The notes beneath the pieces were generated by a model. It worked only from the letters and a program-made list of their open reading frames with translations. It did no database searches and had not been told where the DNA came from. A DNA stretch of 22,192 nucleotides, taken from assembly GCA_009746045.1 (NCBI GenBank), contig RPFO01001835.1:1-22192 (forward strand). The letters are read 5' to 3'. Position numbers and translations under genes: made by a program. Numbering within the stretch: the stretch's first letter is position 1; every line of letters begins with the position of its first letter. Shown here in pieces: positions 1 to 7,047 of this stretch. The stretch comes from Mesostigma viride. Its lineage: Eukaryota; Streptophyta; Mesostigmatophyceae; Mesostigmatales; Mesostigmataceae.

Positions 1-1017
1 TTTTTAAATGGCGGCAATGGCGATTTACGATTTTCACCCGCCTAATCTTCGAGGACTGAGAAAAAATTTTAGCCTATCGAAACCTCCTGCGCGAGACCTT
101 CCTAATGAGCTCTCATTGCGCCACCCATGCGCAGCTTTGACAGACTTATCGTCGCCCTGCCAACTGAGCCGACGCCTCGACTCCTTCTGAGGCCCAGCAC
201 TGTAAACAGGCCATCTTTCCTCAACCGCTGGCGCAATGTTTCCCTCTTTTACCTTGCTGCCCATGCCCGCGATTCGAGCTTTCTTGGGTCAATTCTGTGC
301 AGTTACCAGAATTCTAGCCCCACCGCCAATGCAGCCGCCCCTTTGGCTGTTGAGTGATGTCCAACTGGCACGATGGAAAGGCCTCCATCACATTGGCGCC
401 CTCTCCAGTGGCCCACATGTACCGACGAGACCTGCATCTCGAGCTCCTCGGCCACACGCTGCAGCTGTCACCACGCGAGACGCCCTGAGACTCTCGGCAT
501 CATTTTTCCCATGCAATATCACGCCCTCGATTCGCAGCAAGGTCTTCACCTACCGGCTACCACCATACCGGCCATGAGCCCTTGCTGCACACTGCACACA
601 CGAAGTGTGCGGCCCTGAATTAAGTTAAGTACACGGCAGGACTAGGAACCCCCCGAAATTACATCAGGATCTCCAATGGCCTTGGCGTCACATCTTGCGA
701 ACGTTGTCACTGTTGGCAGTTGCTGGTTGCTGTTGGTTGTTGCATGGTGAGGGTTTCAGATGTTCTCGGAACAGCTGGTCCCATGTTGCTATGCATGCAG
801 TTACTCTTGCCATTATGTGTGTCCATGTGCCTCCAACCATCCCGCCACAATGCCAGCACCCTCCACCCTGCTAATCCCACTCGCCCGACTCCCCTGCCTG
901 TTCCATACCCACCCCACCCACAAAGATACATTACGGACATCCACATGCCGCTATCCATCCCCCCCTGACTACGGACCACTCGCCCCCACCCTGAGGTCCC
1001 CACAACACCGTAACACC

Positions 1018-1062
1018 GCCCTCCTCCCCAAACCATACACTGCCCTCCTCCCCAAACCATAC
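1018..1062. repeat. 21 bp direct repeat, two copies 24 bp apart
   Basis: The block beginning GCCCTCCTCCCC and ending CCATAC occurs at 1018-1038 and again at 1042-1062 with no mismatch. It lies in the C-rich non-coding flank and looks like simple local duplication. Confidence 0.7.
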
Positions 1063-1385
1063 GCTGACCCACCGACCATCCACCTTGAGTCCCCCTAGCC
1101 AACCTATGTGACTACCACCCTTCCGTATTACCTCCACCACATTCCACACCAACATCGCAAACCATCCACTAAACCAACCACCCGCCCCACAACGAGGTTC
1201 CCCTACACCACTGCACCCCGCCCAGTGACCCCACCCCCGCTGCCCTAATATACGATGACTCCACCCACCATCCACATGAACCATAACCAACCCCCCCACC
1301 CCGGCCTCCGGGGCAACCAACCCCTTGTCCACTCAACCATAACTGACCCTGCTGCATAGACCATCGCCAAGCCCGCCTACGTACC

Positions 1386-1404
1386 ATTAATTAATTAATT
1401 AATT
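1386..1404. repeat. (TTAA)n microsatellite
   Basis: Nearly five consecutive TTAA units stand inside C-rich DNA. Nothing links the run to a gene. Confidence 0.8.
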
Positions 1405-1523
1405 AGGAACATAACTCCGTTGGGAGTATATGTAGCACATAGCCCTGAGAAGGGGCATATGGCCTTTAATACACTCTTGGCTACTTCTTGCAGGTGGGGG
1501 AATGTAAACTGCCACCTGCTCTG

Positions 1524-1540
1524 GGTGCACGAAGTGCACC
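1524..1540. repeat. Hairpin, 7 bp stem with GAA loop
   Basis: GGTGCAC, then GAA, then GTGCACC is a perfect inverted repeat. A longer nested inverted pair (GCAGGTGG at 1490-1497 and CCACCTGC at 1512-1519) lies just upstream. A shorter hairpin with the same GAA loop is at 597-609. No coding context is visible. Confidence 0.6.
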
Positions 1541-1739
1541 TGCCCACCACTGTATTCAGGCACCTACGTACCATAGGCAAGCCACCACGGCAACCCAAGC
1601 ATCCCCACCCCTCACACGAACCTGTGACCTACGCACGAGCTACCCACATTTACAACTGCGTTCCACAACTACTAAATCATCAACCCCTACCAATGTCCCC
1701 CTTGACACCCGCCAAAGGAGGGGGGAACCACCCCCCCCC

Positions 1740-1770
1740 CTTCCCCCACCCACCCACCCACCCACCCACT
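1740..1770. repeat. CCCA microsatellite
   Basis: A C/T-rich stretch leads into several consecutive CCCA units. It belongs to the C-rich low-complexity flank and would be G-rich (G-quadruplex capable) on the minus strand. Confidence 0.8.
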
Positions 1771-1858
1771 ACACTACATCGGACCGGTATTGTAATCTAG
1801 CGCCGCACCGGCTGTGACTGACCTGACTGACCCCAGGTTGCGCGGTTTCTCAGGTGAC

Positions 1859-2054
1859 TGTGGGAAACTGGGCTTATTCATGAGAGGGGGTGTCTAAACT
1901 GGGGTGGTTAATGTCAGAGTGGGCTGAGTGGGGGCTGTGGGAAACTGGGATAGTGTATGAGTGGGGGGGGTCTAAACTGGGTTGTTCATGAGTGGGCTGA
2001 GCGGGGGCTGTCAGAAACTGGGATTATTTATGAGTGGCAGTGTGTGAAACTGGG
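1859..2054. repeat. Imperfect tandem direct repeats, 73-76 bp period
   Basis: A motif close to CTGTGGGAAACTGGG recurs at 1859-1873, 1935-1949 and 2008-2022, with a partial copy ending near 2054. Spacings are 76, 73 and about 32 bp. Each copy is followed by a related ATGAG/TCTAAACTGGG stretch. The block is G-rich on the top strand, reversing the C-rich bias of the preceding kilobase. It has no coding potential. Confidence 0.7.
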
Positions 2055-2055
2055 A

Positions 2056-2072
2056 TTTTTTTTTTTTTTTTT
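2056..2072. repeat. Poly-T run, 17 bases
   Basis: Seventeen T follow the last GAAACTGGGA copy of the 73-76 bp repeat, 16 bases before a 30 bp perfect palindrome. A retroposon poly-A tail read on the minus strand is possible, but no target-site duplication or element body was recognised. Confidence 0.7.
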
Positions 2073-2088
2073 AATGACTGATTGCAAT

Positions 2089-2118
2089 TTTACAACCCCC
2101 TCATGAGGGGGTTGTAAA
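2089..2118. repeat. Perfect 30 bp palindrome
   Basis: Two 15 base arms, TTTACAACCCCCTCA and its exact reverse complement, meet with no spacer. The symmetry breaks at the next base pair outwards (T at 2088, C at 2119). It could form a cruciform or hairpin. A G/C-rich hairpin after a T-run can resemble a terminator, but no gene lies upstream on either strand. Confidence 0.85.
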
Positions 2119-2119
2119 C

Positions 2120-2753
2120 ACTGGGATTATGAGTTTGCGGGCGGGGAGAGGCCGCCTTGCTGTTCTTGAAACCCATTCAAGGATGTTCTAGGCAACACAT
2201 TGATTTTGATGTGCATTTCTATTGATCGAGGCTGTGAAAGGCTATGACAAATCTTGAGTGTTCAAACTTGCCTTTTTTTTTCTGCTCACAGGGAGACAAG
2301 GTGCCGGCCTCCTCGTCGTCGTCCACTTAACATCGTCATCTAGGCGCCATGACTGTGCAGGTTTGTTTTTGTTTTCTTGATCTATATCGAGCGCTTTCTT
2401 GTTCATGAATTGGTTTTCTAGGGTGCGGTGGCAGATGAGACAACTGACACAACCATCCGTTAATGTTTCTTGCGCATGTGCGTTTTTTAATGCATTCCAG
2501 GAACATTCTGAGATTTCTGTCACGCAACGACAAGCGCCAAGCCGGCGTTTGCAAATTGTCACTGATCGATAATCACTGTTGAAGAATGAAGAATCAAGAA
2601 TGAAGAATGAAGATCTGTTACATTTATCTTTATATTTGTAATAAAGAAATCGCGAGCTGTGCTTTTCATCCGTTTTGCTTTGGAATGTGTTCTGATATAT
2701 CTGTGTGATATGTCATGATCGCCCGTGGTTTTATGTCACTGTTTTCTCCCTAG
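2120..2753. other. Non-coding stretch between palindrome and repeat array
   Basis: No gene is supported. A 106-codon minus-strand frame (2242-2562) has unremarkable composition, no motif, and a rival overlapping frame. A heptamer-like AGAATGA repeat sits at about 2582-2612. AT content rises from about 2560 towards the iteron-like array, and isolated TGATATGTCA and TGTCAC motifs appear from about 2707. Confidence 0.5.
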
Positions 2754-2990
2754 ATTTATCAGTGACATTGTCACGGCTTTGTCACCCTTTTTTTCCTGAT
2801 ATATCAGTGACAATGTCACGGATTTCGTCACCCTTTTTTTCCTGATATATCAGTGATAATGTCACGGATTTGTCACCCTTTTTTCGTGATAATGTCACGG
2901 ATTTGTCACCCTTTTTTTCGTGATAATGTCACGGATTTGTCACCCTTTTTTCGTGATATATCAGTGATAATGTCACGGATTTTGTCAGTG
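2754..2990. repeat. Iteron-like tandem array, six units of 33-46 bp
   Basis: Six units lie head to tail: 2754-2798, 2799-2844, 2845-2888, 2889-2922, 2923-2955 and 2956-2990. The core is ATAATGTCACGGATTTGTC followed by ACCC and a T6-T7 run. Four units begin with a TATCAGTGA block, which with the end of the preceding unit builds the 10 bp palindrome TGATATATCA at three junctions. TCAGTGACAWTGTCAC is itself near-palindromic. Tandem symmetric sites of this kind are what an origin-binding protein or a terminal-repeat system would use, but function here is inference. Confidence 0.8.
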
Positions 2991-3206
2991 CGTTTTATCA
3001 AGTCGTGACATTGATATTTTGTGATAATTTCCTTGTTTTTGTCACAAAGATAATCACAGAATATGCTGGTTTTATCACATGATTTGTCACGAAATGTCAC
3101 AGAATATCACACTTTTGTCACAAAAAATCACAAAATGTCACATTTTGTCACATCCACATCACAAAATGTCACGTGATATGTCACAAAATATCACAAAATG
3201 TCACAC
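2991..3206. repeat. TGTCAC/ATCACA-dense tract
   Basis: After the ordered array, TGTCAC, TATCAC and ATCACA hexamers continue at irregular 8-20 base spacing up to the edge of a truncated viral gene. The motif is that of the array without its phase, which suggests a degenerated extension. A 64-codon minus-strand frame through it (2906-3100) merely translates the repeat. Confidence 0.75.
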
Positions 3207-3398
3207 CCCCCTTCCCGGTGTGATGCATTCCACCTGATGCGTCCTGGCAAAGTTCGTGACTAGCCACTCCAGAACCCTCAGAGAAAGGGCATTCGAGGCC
3301 GGTTTCGAGTTTGTGACATCGCCTCGAAGGTCATAAAGCGTGTTGAAGTTCTGGTCGTTCTCGTAAAAACGGAACAGAGACCTCTCGATGAGGCTCAT
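3201..3398 (-). pseudogene. 5' fragment of a conserved-looking viral gene, cut off at the repeat tract
   Basis: The product is 65 aa from the ATG at 3396-3398. Residues 5-50 have the form of a protein I associate with many large eukaryotic DNA viruses: an N-terminal FRFYEND-type helix, then SLRVLEWLVTNFAR, matching a pattern like 'iSLR-x-L-x-W-F-V-T-N-Y-a-K'. In homologues as I remember them the chain continues well beyond this block to an FDPF-type motif. Here it ends 15 residues later, in a tail (about 54-65) encoded by sequence bordering the TGTCAC tract. This reads as loss of the 3' part by recombination, integration or end erosion. The in-frame upstream extension to 3578 overlaps the neighbouring plus-strand gene and is less likely. 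The family name is not recalled. Confidence 0.5.
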
Positions 3399-3502
3399 CA
3401 CTCTGAACTTTAATACACAGCGATCGTTTTGATTTTGGTCTGGAGAACGAACCTCGTTCGTACAGGGAACGATTTTTTTTTGCAAACGTTTGAATAACCG
3501 CA
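3399..3502. promoter_or_regulatory. Divergent intergenic region with small hairpin and T9
   Basis: These 104 bases separate the truncated minus-strand gene from the plus-strand capping-like gene and would hold both promoters. A hairpin (GAACGA 3445-3450, loop ACC, TCGTTC 3454-3459) is followed by T9 at 3473-3481. No clear TATA box is visible. Confidence 0.3.
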
Positions 3503-4129
3503 ATGGCGATGGAGGAGGGAGAAATCCCTGGCGTCTCGAGGGGATGGTCAAGCCGACGTGCGAATCCTCGAGAGGCAAGCGACGTCTTAAAAGCCGTCAA
3601 CGGCGCGTGCTGTACCTGGGACGTTCCAAGACCGTACATCCACTTTGTGACGTCGACCAAAGAACTCGTGGCGGAACTCGGAAACGACGCGTATACCATG
3701 ACCGAGTTTCGCAAGGGGGTGTACGTCCTCCTCGCCCTTGTGAGAGTACGTGGCGGTCGTCCAGTTTGCGCGCTAGTACACGGGGACCGGACAGTTGACA
3801 TTATCAAGATGCCAACTTTCAAGACAAAACTTTTCAAAGGAACTGTCGCGGTTGGAATCTTGACTACAGACTTTATGAATCGGTCCGTCATATATATACA
3901 TGACTGTCTGGCTTTCAGTCGCCGAAATTTGAGATCTCGAGATTTTAAATCTAGGCTCGAATACGCGCAAATGATTGTTTCGATGAACTTTCCTAGTACG
4001 GGAAACATGTATTTGCACACATTTATTAAGTGCAGTCCTTTTATGGACATTACGTCGGGAACATGGACACGAAAAACAATAATGTTCTTTTTATTCCTTC
4101 TTCATCTTTCGTTGAACAAGGATACGTGA
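3503..4129 (+). CDS. Degenerate mRNA-capping/nucleotidyltransferase-like protein, C-terminus out of frame
   Basis: The 208-aa frame resembles the nucleotidyltransferase domain of NCLDV capping enzymes (GTP-dependent mRNA 5' guanylylation). Residues 78-90 (AYTMTEFRKGVYV) align with motif I (KxDGxR), but the catalytic Lys position is Phe and the Asp is Lys. Residues 111-119 (FKGTVAVGI) correspond to GTLLDGE with DGE lost. Residues 128-152 (IYIHDCLAF and a following RLE) match motif IIIa. Motif IV/V-like residues (LFIPSSSFVEQG, then KGK) are encoded in another frame at 4084-4137, whereas this frame runs into a hydrophobic tail. The protein is therefore probably catalytically dead and frameshifted, or the gene is decaying. 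Start: ATG 3503, with a second ATG at 3509. It converges on the primase gene. Confidence 0.5.
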   Translation: MAMEEGEIPGVSRGWSSRRANPREASDVLKAVNGACCTWDVPRPYIHFVTSTKELVAELGNDAYTMTEFRKGVYVLLALVRVRGGRPVCALVHGDRTVDIIKMPTFKTKLFKGTVAVGILTTDFMNRSVIYIHDCLAFSRRNLRSRDFKSRLEYAQMIVSMNFPSTGNMYLHTFIKCSPFMDITSGTWTRKTIMFFLFLLHLSLNKDT

Positions 4130-4204
4130 AGGGTAAGGTACCCGTGCTCCTGGAGAACAAAATCGGTGCAACTACCGAAAAGGGGAGCAACCTTCTCAGA
4201 AAGT

Positions 4205-5665
4205 CTAAACTTTGCTCCCTCGCTGACCGCCTGACTTCTGGTTGGCGCGTCTGCCCCGGCTGGACTTCTTGGGGTCGTACACAATGCGGTACAGCAGGCG
4301 TTCCCCCGCCGATGACATGGGGGATTCTTGGATCTGGAGTTTTTTTGTCGTAGAGAAAAGCTGGACGGAGATGTCGCTGGGGATGCGACCTGGGTCGGAG
4401 CGGTATCCTCTGCACTCGTCGTCAAAGCAGCGCTGGAACCACCCGTGTCTGTTGACTTCGAACCAGACATTGTTCCGCTCGTGCATTCGATGCACGTTGC
4501 GACAATCCCGGCTTCGACTCCACACCCAGTACACGCTCGAGTGCCCCTCACCGTCTTTGAAAGCGTTCGTCAAGACCACCCCTGTTAGGAGTTTGCAAAT
4601 GGCCTTGTACTCTTCGCTGTCCTTTGGCAGAAGAGTTCCGTTCGCGTTCGAGGGACCTGCAGGGTACAAAGCGGACGGGCGATCATGAGCGCGTTTGTTT
4701 CGGTTCTTTCGACATCGGGGTTGCTCGACAAGGTCCTCGTCATGGTCGCTGGGAGCCACGACGGTGGCGGGAACCACGTTCTCCATCTCGTCATAGATCC
4801 GAACCGAGGTCATACGGAGCTGGTGGTAGATAGACGGAGGGTCGTAGTCGACGCTACCCTCCGAGTCTGTCTGCGAAACGAACGTGTAGGGACGGTTCTC
4901 ATGGATCTTGCCGAAGACACACGAGCATTCTCGTCGAATGTCCGCTTTTCTCCTGCAGTATGCGCACGGACACGTTCGTGCAGAAGATCCTCCGCCTTTG
5001 CAACCTTGAAGCTCCTTGTCGAGGATCCGAAACTTCTTGCTGCACTCGCCACATCGAACACATTTGAGAGAGTACAGCATCCGGAGGCCGTTGTCTAGCA
5101 TGATAGACGAGTCCACGACCGCGTTCCAGGAGTTCGTTTCTGGTCGTGGCCCGAACTTGGTGTGCAAACGAGACACGATGAAGCTTCTGAGCTCGAGGGC
5201 GACATCCTTGTTGACAGGGATACCCGGCCAGTGGACGTGCACGCCACTTTTTACCAGGTTACCTTTCTTCTTCGTGGGAGCTTTGCAAATCACCATGTGA
5301 TAGTCCACCTGGTCGCCTTCTTGCACGCAAGAACGTACAAGCGTTTGGATCTCAGGAATCCACTCGTTTTCTATCACAGATGTCATGTCGGATTCGTCCT
5401 CGCAGTCGATGTCTAGAAAGAACGGGAAGACCGGATCGGACTTTTGCTCCACAATAAAGTTTCGCTTTTCCTCTTTCGCGTCTTTCTCGATGCATTTGTA
5501 AAACTCAAAAAGACAATCGCTTGAAACGTAGACTTTGCCTCCGCGAAACCCGTCTAAGAGAAGATGCGTGTACTCTTCAGTCGACTCCACGAAACATTGT
5601 CTCTCAACCAACCATTCGGTCGCGTTGGAATAGGGAGGCGGCTGCCATCTCGTCGTGGGGCACAT
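4205..5665 (-). CDS. UL52-type archaeo-eukaryotic DNA primase
   Basis: A 486-aa protein with the signature order of AEP-superfamily primases, which make RNA or DNA primers for replication. A hydrophobic strand carries DxD (FFLDIDCED, D85 and D87), then SGVHVHW (H143/H145), then VVDSSIM (D185) and GLRMLYS (R195). The C-terminal part has the herpesvirus UL52-like zinc motif: C388-x3-H392, then FQRCFDDEC with C413 and C418. Between them a Cys-rich insertion (residues 202-249, about nine Cys) may form an extra zinc site. Residues 300-345 look like a disordered linker. In many NCLDVs primase and D5 helicase are fused; here the helicase is a separate gene about 8 kb away. The start is the first ATG of the open frame, with 155 bp to the divergent SLATT gene. 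Confidence 0.85.
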   Translation of the reverse strand: MCPTTRWQPPPYSNATEWLVERQCFVESTEEYTHLLLDGFRGGKVYVSSDCLFEFYKCIEKDAKEEKRNFIVEQKSDPVFPFFLDIDCEDESDMTSVIENEWIPEIQTLVRSCVQEGDQVDYHMVICKAPTKKKGNLVKSGVHVHWPGIPVNKDVALELRSFIVSRLHTKFGPRPETNSWNAVVDSSIMLDNGLRMLYSLKCVRCGECSKKFRILDKELQGCKGGGSSARTCPCAYCRRKADIRRECSCVFGKIHENRPYTFVSQTDSEGSVDYDPPSIYHQLRMTSVRIYDEMENVVPATVVAPSDHDEDLVEQPRCRKNRNKRAHDRPSALYPAGPSNANGTLLPKDSEEYKAICKLLTGVVLTNAFKDGEGHSSVYWVWSRSRDCRNVHRMHERNNVWFEVNRHGWFQRCFDDECRGYRSDPGRIPSDISVQLFSTTKKLQIQESPMSSAGERLLYRIVYDPKKSSRGRRANQKSGGQRGSKV

Positions 5666-5820
5666 CTTCTCTCACAGCGTAGTCGATTAAGAGGTTGTAA
5701 AACGAAGAAATTAACTGAAACACGACGTCAAAAAATGCCTCCATCTTTCATGGCGAAGACGAGGAACTTCGCGGCTATCTGTCTCGTATGAAAATCTCGA
5801 GTCTGCGTTAGGACTTAAAA
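5666..5820. promoter_or_regulatory. Divergent promoter region between primase and SLATT genes
   Basis: The region should drive the primase (-) and the SLATT gene (+). It contains AACACGACGTCAAA at 5719-5732, repeated exactly at 12211-12224 directly before another ATG. An 18-codon frame begins at 5735 but is too short to call. ACTTAAAA lies just before the SLATT start. Confidence 0.35.
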
Positions 5821-6594
5821 ATGGATGCGGCTGAAGAGGATCAATCTAGAAGTAGATCCCCCAGAATCGTGACGTCACATGAGAGTTCTCCAATCAAATC
5901 AAATCTCAGGCCAGAAGACGCGTCTGAGGTAGGCGTCCATCAGATTTTGTTCCGAAAAAACGAACCGTTTGCCTTCAAATCTAGCATTCAAGAAGACGGA
6001 CGCGTATGGACGACCAACATCGAGGTGCTTGTTTTTTCTTGGGCTCAAAAAGCGCTTGCATATCGAGAGATGCATGACATGGCAGCGAGTCGTGCTGACT
6101 TTTTAGGAAACCTGATTGGTCTACCCGTGATTCTTCTAACAGCTAGTGCAGGAACCGCATCTTTTGCAAGTAGGAGACAAGATCGATGCAACAACCGAGA
6201 TTTACTCACGATATACGTCGGAGTCGCTAGCATGGTCTCGTCCGCTCTAACGGGAATTCAGAATTTTCTGAAGTTCCATCAAAAAGCTGAAAAGCATCGT
6301 CAGATGTCCAACCGTTTTTCGTCGTTTTATCGGGAAGTAGATGTGGAACTAACAAAATCACGCCAGCATCGCCTAGATCCGTTCGAGTTCGTCCAAACTT
6401 TACGACTTACGCTTGACCGGCTTTTGTCAGAGGATCCGCCGATACCGGCCACCGTCCGGCGTAAGCACAAAAGACTTAAATCTCGCGCCGTAACCGATAC
6501 TACGAACAACAATCCCCACACTCCGGGCATGCCACAAGTAGTCGTGGATAAGGACCAGGACGCAAACGAAGTTCGTACGATCAAAAAACTCTGA
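5821..6594 (+). CDS. SLATT-domain two-TM protein
   Basis: 257 aa. Residues 1-60 are polar, Ser-rich and probably cytosolic. Residues about 68-205 have SLATT architecture: an amphipathic helix with SWAQKALAYREMHDMA, R91, TM1 (about 97-113), a short polar loop with Cys123, TM2 (about 129-146), then TGIQNFLKFHQKAEKHR leading into a long helix (about 150-205) and a basic, disordered tail. SLATT proteins are proposed pore-forming effectors in bacterial nucleotide-signalling conflict systems. Related two-TM proteins also occur in eukaryotes and large DNA viruses. No SMODS, SLOG or other sensor domain is encoded beside it, so action through a host signal or as a membrane-remodelling virion protein is equally open. 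The start ATG follows a TTAAAA stretch. It heads a co-oriented block running to 9351. Confidence 0.65.
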   Translation: MDAAEEDQSRSRSPRIVTSHESSPIKSNLRPEDASEVGVHQILFRKNEPFAFKSSIQEDGRVWTTNIEVLVFSWAQKALAYREMHDMAASRADFLGNLIGLPVILLTASAGTASFASRRQDRCNNRDLLTIYVGVASMVSSALTGIQNFLKFHQKAEKHRQMSNRFSSFYREVDVELTKSRQHRLDPFEFVQTLRLTLDRLLSEDPPIPATVRRKHKRLKSRAVTDTTNNNPHTPGMPQVVVDKDQDANEVRTIKKL

Positions 6595-6609
6595 CCGTAT
6601 GGTATCGAA

Positions 6610-6798
6610 ATGCGCGCTATATCGATCGCAGTTTATTTCTTAAGCGTGTACATGCTACTGGTCGCCCGACCACGGTGCATGTTTGAAGAGAACGGAGATC
6701 CTATACCTTTTGGCGTCGGAGAAAATCAGACGCTTCTACCTTTTTGGCTCGTAGCTCTATCGCTTGCGTTGTACGTATCTGTACTTACGTCAAAGTAA
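6610..6798 (+). CDS. Small two-TM membrane protein
   Basis: 62 aa. Residues 1-19 form a hydrophobic segment that could be a signal anchor or TM1. A polar middle (about 20-41, with one Cys and a potential N-glycosylation site NQT) is followed by TM2 at about 42-59 and a short TSK tail. It starts 15 bp after the SLATT gene and ends one base before the next ATG, so co-expression is likely. Function is not recognised. Confidence 0.6.
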   Translation: MRAISIAVYFLSVYMLLVARPRCMFEENGDPIPFGVGENQTLLPFWLVALSLALYVSVLTSK

Positions 6799-6799
6799 A

Positions 6800-7042
6800 A
6801 TGGACACTCTCAACTTGACAGGGTATGACGTCACGAGCGAAAACTTAGAGCCAGTGATCGATGATCTTCCCGACGGCTTTCAAAGCTATTACCGGGACGA
6901 CTTGCTAAATCTCTATCTTGCACTGCGTGAAATGATAGAAGCCTCGGGGCTTCCTTTTCTAAAAAACGCGAATTTCTCTGATTTTTGCGACTTCGTGGCG
7001 TCATTTTCAATCGCTCCGGAATATATTCGTCCTGATTATTAG
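6800..7042 (+). CDS. Small acidic protein, unknown
   Basis: 80 aa from the ATG at 6800. Upstream in-frame codons back to 6764 overlap the previous gene and are unlikely to be used. The product is strongly acidic, with DD and DxD clusters in the first half, a helix about residues 33-50 (DDLLNLYLALREMIEAS) and aromatic residues near the C-terminus. No Cys/His cluster or membrane segment is seen apart from one Cys. It is wedged between a two-TM protein and the frame-disrupted gene with only 1 and 5 intervening bases. Confidence 0.6.
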   Translation: MDTLNLTGYDVTSENLEPVIDDLPDGFQSYYRDDLLNLYLALREMIEASGLPFLKNANFSDFCDFVASFSIAPEYIRPDY

Positions 7043-7047
7043 AAAGT

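Larger units (their letters stand above)
1..1850. other. Non-coding, low-complexity flank, C-rich on the top strand
   Basis: I see no convincing gene here. Open frames reach at most about 130 codons, overlap one another on several frames, are rich in Pro/Ser/Thr/His or Gly/Trp, and carry no recognisable motif, as expected from biased sequence. From about 830 to 1790 the top strand is C/A/T with few G. The tract includes a (TTAA)n run at about 1386-1404, a CCCA microsatellite near 1745-1770 and a 21 bp direct repeat (1018-1038 and 1042-1062). Two hairpins have the loop GAA: CACAC/GTGTG at 597-609 and GGTGCAC/GTGCACC at 1524-1540. The texture is unlike the compact genes after 3.2 kb and suggests host intergenic DNA or a non-coding viral end. 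Confidence 0.6.

Noticed and set aside
8-1332. Several open frames of 60-133 codons on both strands
   Set aside because: Overlapping in many frames, biased composition, no motifs; expected in C/G-skewed DNA that lacks stops.
2056-2072. Retroposon poly-A tail
   Set aside because: No target-site duplication, element body or endonuclease signature was recognised next to the T17.
2242-2562. 106-codon minus-strand frame
   Set aside because: No motif or family resemblance, competing overlapping frame, inside otherwise non-coding DNA.
2754-2990. Possible CRISPR array
   Set aside because: Units follow one another directly with no unique spacers and are of unequal length; there are no cas genes.
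2906-3100. 64-codon minus-strand frame in the repeats
   Set aside because: Its peptide (repeated DKS/ISRKKG) is just the translated repeat unit.
3331-4050. 239-codon minus-strand frame
   Set aside because: Antisense to the capping-like gene with Ser/Arg/Thr-rich shadow composition; the plus frame shows nucleotidyltransferase motifs.
5735-5791. 18-codon frame before the SLATT gene
   Set aside because: Too short, no supporting feature beyond the shared 14 bp element.
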